From contig NZ_DS989810.1 of assembly GCF_000155775.1 (NCBI RefSeq), positions 128,177-192,176 on the forward strand: a DNA stretch of 64,000 nucleotides, written 5' to 3'. This document shows, piece by piece, positions 55,030 to 63,104 of this stretch; the first letter of the stretch is position 1, and each line of letters starts with the position of its first letter. The position numbers and the translations under genes were made by a program. Source of the stretch: Glaciecola sp. HTCC2999. Its GTDB lineage: Bacteria > Pseudomonadota > Gammaproteobacteria > Enterobacterales > Alteromonadaceae. The notes under the pieces were generated by a model that worked only from the letters and a program-made list of their open reading frames with translations, searched no databases and was not told the DNA's origin.

Positions 55030-55087
55030 ATTATCAATGACCCACTTCTTACCAGCTCATCGCAACATCGCATAAACACAATCTCGA

Positions 55088-56191
55088 TTATTCACCCAGT
55101 AACATCTGTGCGCTGACAGCATATCTTTGTGGCGATTGTTCTAAAGCCTTTATATGCGTAAGTACTTTATCGTTCATTGGTGTCGGTATGTTAAACTTCC
55201 TAGCTGCGTTTATCGTCGCGCCATTAATATAATCAATTTCAGTGTTTCGATGGAGCTCTAAATCCCACCACATTGAGAGCTTAGCAGCTGGATCAATATC
55301 TACCATAGATTTAGCAATGCTAGGAAATAACCAGTCTGGTAGACTTAAGACCCTTGGGATCATTTTTGCTGACACTTTCGTAATTTTAGGTAATTTAATA
55401 CCCAATGCTTCACAAACCTGAAGATGCTCACGCATCATTTGTGCTATTACTCGTCGATAGCCTTTATTCAGTAGCGTATTCTTTAATGACATATTAGACA
55501 ACGCATTGACACTATTAGTTAGATTGACTTGGCATTTCGCCCATAACAAGGCATCCATATCATCACACCAATCCAATGGGAAGGTATCGTAGAATTGCTG
55601 CTTAAAGCCATTGATAAGTTCACTAAAATAATCATGTTCGGACTTTTCAACCATATTTTCTAACATGACGGTTCCAGAAGAGCCTCGATGAAAATGTCCG
55701 ACACCTAATTTCACCACATTAAATGGAAACATTGCTCTATATACTTGATGTTTAGGAAAAGCATCTCGCACTATCGCATCACTGCCAATACCATTTTGGC
55801 AACAGATAATCACCGTTCTATCATGTAGTAATGGACCTATTTCGTTAACAACCGACGCTATCGCAGTGCATTTTACCGTTAACCATAGTACATCCACTGT
55901 GAGAGATTGTTCTGTGGATACACTATGTGTCACAGCTTCGTAAAATGTGACATTACAGGTATTGAGCGTTTTTGTGTGAGTAGCAAAATCAGATATTGAC
56001 ATTTCAGTGCCAAAATCATCACGTGCATACCCTCGCCCAATGACAGTAATTGACGAGTTACTATCGATATTGTGTAAAACCGGGGCTAGATGCGCAGTTA
56101 AATAACCACCAATCAAACCTGCCCCGATAATGCCATGCCGATGCATTTGGTCAGTTGTATTTGATGCTAGTCTCGTTTTGTGTAAATTCAT
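55088..56191 (-). CDS. 2-dehydropantoate 2-reductase family protein
   Basis: This protein of up to 367 residues has the dinucleotide-binding loop IIGAGLIGGYLTAHL, VLWLTVKCTA and CQNGIGSDAIV, and the C-terminal domain with KCQVNLTNSVNALSNM (catalytic Lys/Asn) and EIDYINGATINAARKFNIPTP. This is the ApbA/PanE family, which reduces ketopantoate in pantothenate synthesis. At 367 residues it is longer than E. coli PanE (303), so it may act on another keto acid. ATG 56146 is an alternative start. Confidence 0.82.
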   Translation of the reverse strand: MNLHKTRLASNTTDQMHRHGIIGAGLIGGYLTAHLAPVLHNIDSNSSITVIGRGYARDDFGTEMSISDFATHTKTLNTCNVTFYEAVTHSVSTEQSLTVDVLWLTVKCTAIASVVNEIGPLLHDRTVIICCQNGIGSDAIVRDAFPKHQVYRAMFPFNVVKLGVGHFHRGSSGTVMLENMVEKSEHDYFSELINGFKQQFYDTFPLDWCDDMDALLWAKCQVNLTNSVNALSNMSLKNTLLNKGYRRVIAQMMREHLQVCEALGIKLPKITKVSAKMIPRVLSLPDWLFPSIAKSMVDIDPAAKLSMWWDLELHRNTEIDYINGATINAARKFNIPTPMNDKVLTHIKALEQSPQRYAVSAQMLLGE

Positions 56192-56378
56192 TTCCTATCC
56201 ATTAGAGTGAAGCGTAACTTAAATAATCAGGATTTTGTTGTGCTAAATAACATTAATACGATTGAACGCGTAAGCATAGTGAAACACATACCATTCATGT
56301 AATATACATCTCCAAGAAATAGCAAAACAATCATCTATTTTAATAGCAACTAATAAATAACATCACAGAGAACATGCG

Positions 56379-57731
56379 TTGAGTCAAATAGCCCCCCGTT
56401 TACTTGTTATTGGTACCGTTTGGCCTGAACCCAAAAGTTCAGCAGCGGGTACTCATTTATTATCATTAATTAACGTTTTCCAGCGTAATGGTTATGAGTG
56501 TCATTTCGCTTGCCCTGCAAATCATTATGAAGCACAACACACGATTGATTTATCGGCTTTGAATATCACCGCTGTGAATATTGAACTCAATGATAGTCGT
56601 TTTGATGAAATGGTCGGTGAATTAGCACCTGATGTAGTCTTGTTTGACCGCTTTATGATGGAAGAACAATTTTCTTGGCGCGTTAGAGCTGCCTGTCCTA
56701 ATGCGTTGTGCATACTGGATACTGAAGATATCCATTCTCTACGCGAGTTGCGACGTCGATTGCACAATCAGTATCCTAATATCGATTTATCTATCGAGGC
56801 ATTAGCACAATATCATGAAGGCGATAGTGCATACCCTCAACTCCAAGGCTGCTTACACAACGAATTAGCAATACGCGAAATCACCAGTATCATGCGTATG
56901 GACCTGAGTTTAATTATTTCAAAACAAGAATATCAATTTATCACGAAGCACTATCCACTCAGTGCAGACACTTTGTTTTATTGTCCATTTTTAACACCTG
57001 GTATTACAAATAAACAACAAGCCCAATGGCTCTCATTTGAGCAACGGCAACATTTTGTCTTTATCGGCAACTATCGACATGCACCAAATTGGGATGCCGT
57101 ACAATATTTAGCTAAAACGGTTTGGCCTCAAATTAAAGCTCAACTACCAGAAGCTCAATGTTATGTGTATGGGGCATATACACCAGCAAAAGCACAACAA
57201 TTTAATCAACCTAAATCTGGGTTCCATATCGCCGGTTGGGCCCGTGACGCACAAACAGTATTAGAGAATGCTCGAATTAATTTGGCGCCATTACGTTTTG
57301 GTGCTGGCTTAAAAGGCAAGGTTTTTGATGCAGCACAAGTCGGCACACCGAGTATGATGACGACCATTGCGAGTGAAGGGATTTATACGGATGAAGTACT
57401 TTGTATTGCTGATGATGCTCAAGAGTTTGCCAATAAAGCAGTACAGTTATACCAAGACCGGGAGCTATGGACAAGCACACAACAGAGCAATGCCGCACAT
57501 CTTAATGCTCAGTTTAATGCTAACCATTACACAGCAATATTAATTGAGCGAATTCACAGTCTACGGGATAATTTATCACAACACCGAGCGGCTAATTTCT
57601 GGCAAGCGATGATTAATCAGCAACAATTAAAAGCAACTCAATATATGTCGCAATGGATTGAAGCTAAGCAGACAATTTCGCAATTACGCGATCCAGCCCA
57701 TTCACTCGAGATTGACTCAAATGATGAGTGA
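56379..57731 (+). CDS. GT4-type glycosyltransferase
   Basis: This 450-residue GT-B protein has an N-terminal domain LLVIGTVWPEPKSSAAGTH and a C-terminal domain with VFIGNYRHAPNWDAVQYL, FHIAGWARD and the donor-binding FGAGLKGKVFDAAQVGTPSM. Target is unknown; no polysaccharide cluster is near. Start is TTG at 56379 with a weak GAGA site. Its last 68 bp overlap the convergent csdA-csdE gene. Confidence 0.85.
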   Translation: MSQIAPRLLVIGTVWPEPKSSAAGTHLLSLINVFQRNGYECHFACPANHYEAQHTIDLSALNITAVNIELNDSRFDEMVGELAPDVVLFDRFMMEEQFSWRVRAACPNALCILDTEDIHSLRELRRRLHNQYPNIDLSIEALAQYHEGDSAYPQLQGCLHNELAIREITSIMRMDLSLIISKQEYQFITKHYPLSADTLFYCPFLTPGITNKQQAQWLSFEQRQHFVFIGNYRHAPNWDAVQYLAKTVWPQIKAQLPEAQCYVYGAYTPAKAQQFNQPKSGFHIAGWARDAQTVLENARINLAPLRFGAGLKGKVFDAAQVGTPSMMTTIASEGIYTDEVLCIADDAQEFANKAVQLYQDRELWTSTQQSNAAHLNAQFNANHYTAILIERIHSLRDNLSQHRAANFWQAMINQQQLKATQYMSQWIEAKQTISQLRDPAHSLEIDSNDE

Positions 57732-59346
57732 TACCGAGTGCTGTTAAATAGCCAGAAAAATCAAATATACGACGTTCTTTAGCGGTTAAGCTATTTGCTT
57801 TTTCGAGTAAAATAGCTAACAAACCACGAATAATTTTACTATTGGCAAAGGCTTCAAATGCATTGTTGTGTGGCGTATACATTAACCACACATCAACTTC
57901 ACAGCCTGCCACATGATACGCATCAATGTGCTTTGAAGCGTCTAATACCGGTAATGCTTTGCTACTAAGCATAATCTGTCGAAAGATATTTTCATAACCT
58001 TGTAGTCCATTAAATTGAGACGCTAACGACAAAGAATCATTAATTAATATGTCATGACTACCAATCAGTTGATCGATGGCACTTTTTAAGACATCGATAA
58101 ACATATCTATATCCGCTACACAATTATATGCCGATATAGAGACTCTTAGTGTGCCATCTACTTCTAGGTGTTGCATAAGTGGCATTGCACAGTGATGACC
58201 CACTCTCAATGCAATATTAGCTTCATCTAACCATCTCAATACATCGTAGTGGCTTAACGAATCACCATTATGCACAAAGACCATACTGCACAGACTGATT
58301 TTATGAAGATTACCTTGTCCTAGTAAACGGACCTGCTTGATCTGACTTAATTGTGTTAATAAGTACGTAAATAAGTTTTCTTCAGTACGTTGTATATACG
58401 CTAAATGTTTGTCAACAAAGTTGATTGCTGCCCCCAATCCAAGCACCCCATGAATATTAGGTGTGCCAGCTTCAAATTTATGTGGATAAGACTGAAATCG
58501 CGAGGAGGTAAAACTCACGTGTTCAATCATTTCACCGCCCACTTGGTAAGGAGGTAATGCGTCGAGGAGAACATCGGTACCATAACCAAAGCCGACACCG
58601 GTAGGACCAAACATTTTATGACTACTGCCCACATAGGCATCGCACCCAAGGGCCTGCACATCAACGTTTAAATGTGCTAAAGCTTGCGTACCATCAACAA
58701 TGCATAACGCATTATATTGATGGGCTTTGGCACTGATATTTTCAATCGGATGAATACATCCTAAGGCATTGGAAACATGCGCAATGGCAATGATTGCCGT
58801 ATCATCAGAGATAGCATTATATAATTCATCATATTGATAATCCCCATTTTTATCAGGCGATACAGGGGTTACGCGTAACATCTTAATGTGTTCATTTTGA
58901 GAATAAGCACTACGAATTTGGTTAACTCGCTGAATGAGTTGTTGCCAAGGTAAAATATTGGCATGGTGTTCTGAAGTTAAAATAATAATTTCATTTCCTT
59001 GCCACAAGGGGTGATTAGCTAAACATAATTCCCCTAACCCATAGGCGATCAAATTAAGCGCTTCTGTTGCCCCTTTGGCCCAAAATATATTTTGACTATC
59101 GGGTGCATTGATAAAATGCGCTAGACGCGAACGTATTGCTTCATATTGCCGAGTGACATCCGCGGCAAGTTGATAAGATGAACGATGCACATTAGCATTA
59201 CTCTGTGCCTGAGCTTGCGCGATTGTGTCAATGACACATTGAGGCTTATGGGTCGTTGCGGCACTATCTAAATAGATACATTCAGGGTATGACTTGAAAA
59301 AAGGAAACTCTTGGCGGAACTCTTGCATAATTGCGCTTAAATCCAT
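57664..59346 (-). CDS. Cysteine desulfurase-sulfur acceptor fusion (CsdA-CsdE)
   Basis: This 560-residue protein joins a SufS/CsdA-type cysteine desulfurase (residues 1-425; PLP lysine K244 in SSHKMFGPTG, active cysteine C386 in RVGHHCAMP) to a SufE/CsdE-type acceptor (about 430-560; C482 in VAGCEVDVWL). Separate in E. coli, the partners move persulfide sulfur from C386 to the SufE-type cysteine. Fusion would make this intramolecular. Neither TcdA nor the suf operon is adjacent. It overlaps the convergent glycosyltransferase by 68 bp. Confidence 0.9.
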   Translation of the reverse strand: MDLSAIMQEFRQEFPFFKSYPECIYLDSAATTHKPQCVIDTIAQAQAQSNANVHRSSYQLAADVTRQYEAIRSRLAHFINAPDSQNIFWAKGATEALNLIAYGLGELCLANHPLWQGNEIIILTSEHHANILPWQQLIQRVNQIRSAYSQNEHIKMLRVTPVSPDKNGDYQYDELYNAISDDTAIIAIAHVSNALGCIHPIENISAKAHQYNALCIVDGTQALAHLNVDVQALGCDAYVGSSHKMFGPTGVGFGYGTDVLLDALPPYQVGGEMIEHVSFTSSRFQSYPHKFEAGTPNIHGVLGLGAAINFVDKHLAYIQRTEENLFTYLLTQLSQIKQVRLLGQGNLHKISLCSMVFVHNGDSLSHYDVLRWLDEANIALRVGHHCAMPLMQHLEVDGTLRVSISAYNCVADIDMFIDVLKSAIDQLIGSHDILINDSLSLASQFNGLQGYENIFRQIMLSSKALPVLDASKHIDAYHVAGCEVDVWLMYTPHNNAFEAFANSKIIRGLLAILLEKANSLTAKERRIFDFSGYLTALGITHHLSQSRVNGLDRVIAKLSA

Positions 59347-59398
59347 GACAGTTTATTGCTACACTGCATCATAACGTACATTTAAAATTATATCCTAT

Positions 59399-60208
59399 AT
59401 GAAAATTATTTCTTTTAACATCAATGGCATTCGAGCACGTTTACATCAGTTACAAGCTTTAATAGATAGTCATTCACCCGATGTGATTGGTCTACAAGAA
59501 ATCAAGGTCGATAACGCACAATTTCCCATCTCAGATGTCGAAGCGATGGGCTATCATGTTGTTTATCATGGTCAAAAGGCACACTATGGGGTCGCCATGT
59601 TGACCAAAAATCCCCCCATTTCAGTGCAATACGGATTACCTTCAGATACGGATGAGCATCAAAAACGTTTGATTGCTGTCACACTCCCGACTAACAATGG
59701 AAAAGATATTACTATCTATAATGGGTATTTCCCACAAGGTGAAAATATTAAGCATGACACTAAGTTTCCCTACAAAGTCGACTTTTATCGCGATTTAACG
59801 GCGCATTTAGCCGCTACACACGGGCCCGATGACCAAGTCATTGTAATGGGTGATATCAATATTTCTCCGACTGATTTGGATATTGGTATTGGACCTGATA
59901 ATGCAAAGCGTTGGTTGCGCAGTGGTAAATGTAGTTTTCAACCGATAGAAAGAGACATGTTAGCTACTTTGCAAGCATTAGGTTATCACGATACTTTTCG
60001 TTGCTTAACACCCGAGAAAACTGACCGTTACAGCTGGTTTGACTACCGTTCTAAGGGGTTTGTAGATAATCGAGGTTTACGTATTGATGTGATCCTAGCA
60101 TCAACGACATTATTACCCTTATGCACTGAGTCAGAAATCGACTATGAGCTGCGTGGCATTGAAAAACCCTCAGACCATGCGCCAATTTTTGCTGTATTTT
60201 CTTGCTAG
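59399..60208 (+). CDS. xthA: Exodeoxyribonuclease III
   Basis: This 269-residue AP endonuclease and 3'-5' exonuclease acts in base excision repair. It has SFNINGIRARLHQL, the catalytic glutamate in GLQEIKVD, GDINISPTDLDIG and the C-terminal SDHAPIFAVF. Length equals that of E. coli (268). It is divergent from csdA-csdE (52 bp) and followed after 12 bp by the CbiM-like gene. Confidence 0.97.
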   Translation: MKIISFNINGIRARLHQLQALIDSHSPDVIGLQEIKVDNAQFPISDVEAMGYHVVYHGQKAHYGVAMLTKNPPISVQYGLPSDTDEHQKRLIAVTLPTNNGKDITIYNGYFPQGENIKHDTKFPYKVDFYRDLTAHLAATHGPDDQVIVMGDINISPTDLDIGIGPDNAKRWLRSGKCSFQPIERDMLATLQALGYHDTFRCLTPEKTDRYSWFDYRSKGFVDNRGLRIDVILASTTLLPLCTESEIDYELRGIEKPSDHAPIFAVFSC

Positions 60209-60220
60209 GACTGAAGCACA

Positions 60221-60892
60221 ATGACCTGGTTAGAGATTGTCAGTGTATTAGTATATGTGGGTATTTATAGCTACGTGCTAAAACACATTGATTTTTCGTT
60301 GTTATTTAAACACAAACGGATCCAACATTTAGTCTTCGGTGCAGGGGTATCAGTATTTGTATTGTGGCTATTTCGTGCTGGAATTTATGATGGTTTAACC
60401 GTGCATTTTTTATGGTTAACCGCACTCACATTAACCTTAGGTTTTCGTTATGCAGTGTTGATTTCAGGATTGGTATTGTTAGGGATCACCGGTGTCGGGA
60501 AAGAAAGTTGGCAGATGTTTGGAGCCAATGGATTACTTGGCGTGTTAGTTCCTATCGCACTAACCTATGCTGTTTATACCTTTAGTTTTCATCGGATCCC
60601 TAGACATATGTTCATTTATGTTTTTGTATGTGCATTCTTTCCAGGCGCTGCGATGATTGCCATTAAGATGGGGTTAATTGGTGGTTTCTATACTCTAAAT
60701 GGCTACTACTCGTGGGAGGTTGTTGTAGATAATTACGAAGTATTGATCCCATTATTAATATTTCCAGAGGGATTACTCAATGGCATGACCATGACCTTGT
60801 TGATTATTTATAAGCCTGATTGGATTTATACTTTCAGTGATAAGCACTATTTCGATCCAGATAAAGATAAAGACGACAGTAACGACTCTTAA
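60221..60892 (+). CDS. CbiM-like energy-coupling factor transporter permease
   Basis: This 223-residue protein has six to seven membrane helices. The segments HFLWLTALTLTLGFRYA, GANGLLGVLVPIALTYAVY and PRHMFIYVFVCAFFPGA fit the CbiM family of substrate-capture permeases. In classic systems CbiM imports cobalt or nickel with CbiN/Q/O; none of those genes is here, so it may work alone or have another role. The acidic tail (DPDKDKDDSND) is unusual. It is probably cotranscribed with xthA. Confidence 0.72.
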   Translation: MTWLEIVSVLVYVGIYSYVLKHIDFSLLFKHKRIQHLVFGAGVSVFVLWLFRAGIYDGLTVHFLWLTALTLTLGFRYAVLISGLVLLGITGVGKESWQMFGANGLLGVLVPIALTYAVYTFSFHRIPRHMFIYVFVCAFFPGAAMIAIKMGLIGGFYTLNGYYSWEVVVDNYEVLIPLLIFPEGLLNGMTMTLLIIYKPDWIYTFSDKHYFDPDKDKDDSNDS

Positions 60893-60901
60893 ACTGTCGT
60901 C
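60872..60901. terminator. Bidirectional terminator-like hairpin
   Basis: GACGACAGT (60872-60880) pairs with ACTGTCGTC (60893-60901) over a 12-nt loop that includes the CbiM-like stop codon. T-rich sequence follows on both strands, ATTTATC on plus and TTTATCTTTATC on minus. It separates the convergent CbiM-like and phosphoribosyltransferase genes. Confidence 0.6.
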
Positions 60902-60939
60902 ATTTATCTGCAACACATGATTATTACGAAATCCAGATC

Positions 60940-61494
60940 CTACAGAATATCTAAAATACGACTCAAGTCACTTTTACCATTAGCTATTTCATCTTTTGAT
61001 AAACCATTAATTTCATGTGGAAATACAATCCATTCATGCGTTTCTTTGACATAGTAATCAGGAACAATATCCGTTTTATTATTATTCGGCTTATACCATG
61101 GACATGCCACACGAATATCTGTAGGCGTGTTTAGGCGCATTTGTAATTGTAATTGTGCAATTAATTCTTCAACACTGCGTCCAGAATCAAATACATCGTC
61201 CACAATTAATAGTTTATCTGAGGCATTACAATGTTCTATGATGTAGTGTAAACCATGAACTTTTATCTCTCGTGACTGCTCACCTATGCCAGAATAAGAT
61301 GAGGTACGCACGGCAATATGGTCTGTGGATACAGCTTTATATTCAAAGAATTCTTGCACCGCAATACCAATAGGTGCCCCACCTCGCCAAATACCAACAA
61401 TGAATTCTGGACGAAAGCCATCCTCAAATACTTGATGAGCTAGACGGAAAGAGTCTTCAAGTAGTTCTTGTGCAGATATGTAATACTTATCCAT
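60940..61494 (-). CDS. Phosphoribosyltransferase (hypoxanthine/xanthine type)
   Basis: This 184-residue type I PRTase has the PRPP-binding motif LLIVDDVFDSGRSVEEL and an N-terminal IVGIWRGGAPIG loop. CPWYKPNNNKTDIVPDYY resembles the base-binding hood of purine PRTases (W/Y stacking on base). It probably salvages a purine base to its nucleotide. Exact base is uncertain. Confidence 0.85.
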   Translation of the reverse strand: MDKYYISAQELLEDSFRLAHQVFEDGFRPEFIVGIWRGGAPIGIAVQEFFEYKAVSTDHIAVRTSSYSGIGEQSREIKVHGLHYIIEHCNASDKLLIVDDVFDSGRSVEELIAQLQLQMRLNTPTDIRVACPWYKPNNNKTDIVPDYYVKETHEWIVFPHEINGLSKDEIANGKSDLSRILDIL

Positions 61495-61563
61495 GGAAGT
61501 CCTATTATTTATATTCGGTTGATGTGTACTATTTTATAGTTGAATAAGGAAAATTGAAAACGT

Positions 61564-62805
61564 CTATTCGTATTTTAGACTTTGCGCCGGTAATAATCGC
61601 AATGCTGTTAATGCCGGTGGGATGGTCGCTAAAACACATAAACTCAAAGATATACCGACAATTAATGCAACATGCTCTAGTTTTAATAATATAGGGACAG
61701 GCGTGCCGTCACCGGATAAAGCAATCGGAACATTCAACATGATTAGGATAGGATTCAAACTGAATACTAAAGCCAGACCTAACAACATACCGATCCCAGT
61801 CCCTTTTATCCCATTAAATAAACCATTAAACATAAAAATTTGCATGACTTGCCATGCAGTTAATCCTTGCGTGCGTAATATGGCAATATCCGATGTTTTC
61901 TCAATGACCACCATGACTAGTGCTGAAATAATGTTAAACGCTGCGACTGCAATGACTAACAACAACATCAATGCCATCATATTCTTCTCCATTTTGACAG
62001 CATCAAACAATGGCCCTTGTTTTTCACGCCATGAAGTATGAGAAATGCCGAGCTGGTCTAATGCTGTGCTTATCTGACCGTAGCTAAATGGGTCGTTGAT
62101 AAACCAACGTGTACTGTCACTCGAATGAAGCACATCGGATTGATATTTAATCCTGGCTAAGCGGTGTAAATCTTCGATGTGCATAAATAATGTTTGGCTA
62201 TCTTCAACTGATTGAAGGCTAAATACACCAGAGACAATAACGTTACGTTGAGCGGGAACACGGCCAAAAGGCGTAAAACGTGACGAAGAAGGTAATATGA
62301 TCCGTAACGTATCCCCTACTTGCACATTCAGTTTACGGGCCAATGCATACCCTATTACCACATGATATTGTCGTGCTTGAAGTCCAGATAAATCGTTAAA
62401 CACAAAATGATCATTTAGAGTGGAAGCCATTTTCATAATCTTAGGATCAATACCTTGAACACTCACCCCTGAAAGGCCTTGTGAAGATTGGATCAATGCT
62501 TGTCGTTCGATGAAAGGCATCGACGCTACAATCGTTTCACGTTGTGCTGCACTCAATGAATCAGTTATTGGGTGAGAGATAGGTTGCGGTAAACTTGCAT
62601 GTGGAATAACAATATGTGGCACCACACCTAAAATGCGTTGTTTTAACTGATCTTCTAAACCATTCATGACTGACAACACCACAATCAGCGCCGCGACACC
62701 TAAGCCCAAACCGAGTACCGAAAAAAAGTTTATTAGGGCTATAAAACTATTGTTCCCCCTACTTTTACTGTAACGAAAGCCAATCCGTGCTGATACCAGA
62801 TTCAT
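61564..62805 (-). CDS. lolC: Lipoprotein-releasing system permease LolC/LolE
   Basis: This 413-residue inner-membrane protein has four helices and a large periplasmic domain between the first and second (MacB_PCD then FtsX). It starts MNLVSARIGFRYSKSRG at 62805, matching the LolC N-terminus; a longer frame to 62844 is unlikely. LolCDE extracts lipoproteins from the inner membrane for LolA. lolD and a second permease are not next to it: downstream lies the phosphoribosyltransferase. Position beside mfd matches E. coli lolC. Confidence 0.9.
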   Translation of the reverse strand: MNLVSARIGFRYSKSRGNNSFIALINFFSVLGLGLGVAALIVVLSVMNGLEDQLKQRILGVVPHIVIPHASLPQPISHPITDSLSAAQRETIVASMPFIERQALIQSSQGLSGVSVQGIDPKIMKMASTLNDHFVFNDLSGLQARQYHVVIGYALARKLNVQVGDTLRIILPSSSRFTPFGRVPAQRNVIVSGVFSLQSVEDSQTLFMHIEDLHRLARIKYQSDVLHSSDSTRWFINDPFSYGQISTALDQLGISHTSWREKQGPLFDAVKMEKNMMALMLLLVIAVAAFNIISALVMVVIEKTSDIAILRTQGLTAWQVMQIFMFNGLFNGIKGTGIGMLLGLALVFSLNPILIMLNVPIALSGDGTPVPILLKLEHVALIVGISLSLCVLATIPPALTALRLLPAQSLKYE

Positions 62806-62894
62806 TTTGTTTGCACTATTCTCAACGCCTTTGAATACGTGCATAATACGTTATTATTCGATAAGACAACAAGCTAACAATTAAAAAGGATGTA

Positions 62895-62978
62895 ATGGTT
62901 GAGTCTGTATTCTGCTTTCTGTTCGAAAACAGTAAAAAGGACAGTATCCGCTCAACGCCACATGTTGATGATTATTAA
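62895..62978 (+). CDS. Candidate 27-residue small protein upstream of mfd
   Basis: An ATG preceded by AAAAAGGATGTA, a strong ribosome binding site at good spacing, opens a 27-codon frame with a hydrophobic, aromatic start (SVFCFLFE) and a charged second half (SKKDSIRSTPHVDDY). It lies in the 299-bp lolC-mfd gap, which has no other gene. The same stretch can fold: GTTGAG (62898-62903) pairs with CTCAAC (62951-62956), and CTGTT with AACAG inside. It could be a small protein or a leader peptide. I do not recognise it. Confidence 0.45.
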   Translation: MVESVFCFLFENSKKDSIRSTPHVDDY

Positions 62979-63104
62979 TACAATCATATCTGTATTTATT
63001 GATGGTTAAATTAACAAGTGTGATCCTTTATTGACTGCTGCCGTTTAAGACGCATTAGTTTGATTCTAGTACTGCATAATTTATAGGAAAAATCTTTAAT
63101 TTTC

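Noticed and set aside
61622-62041. 139-codon frame antisense to lolC
   Set aside because: Shadow of the FtsX domain; no independent support.
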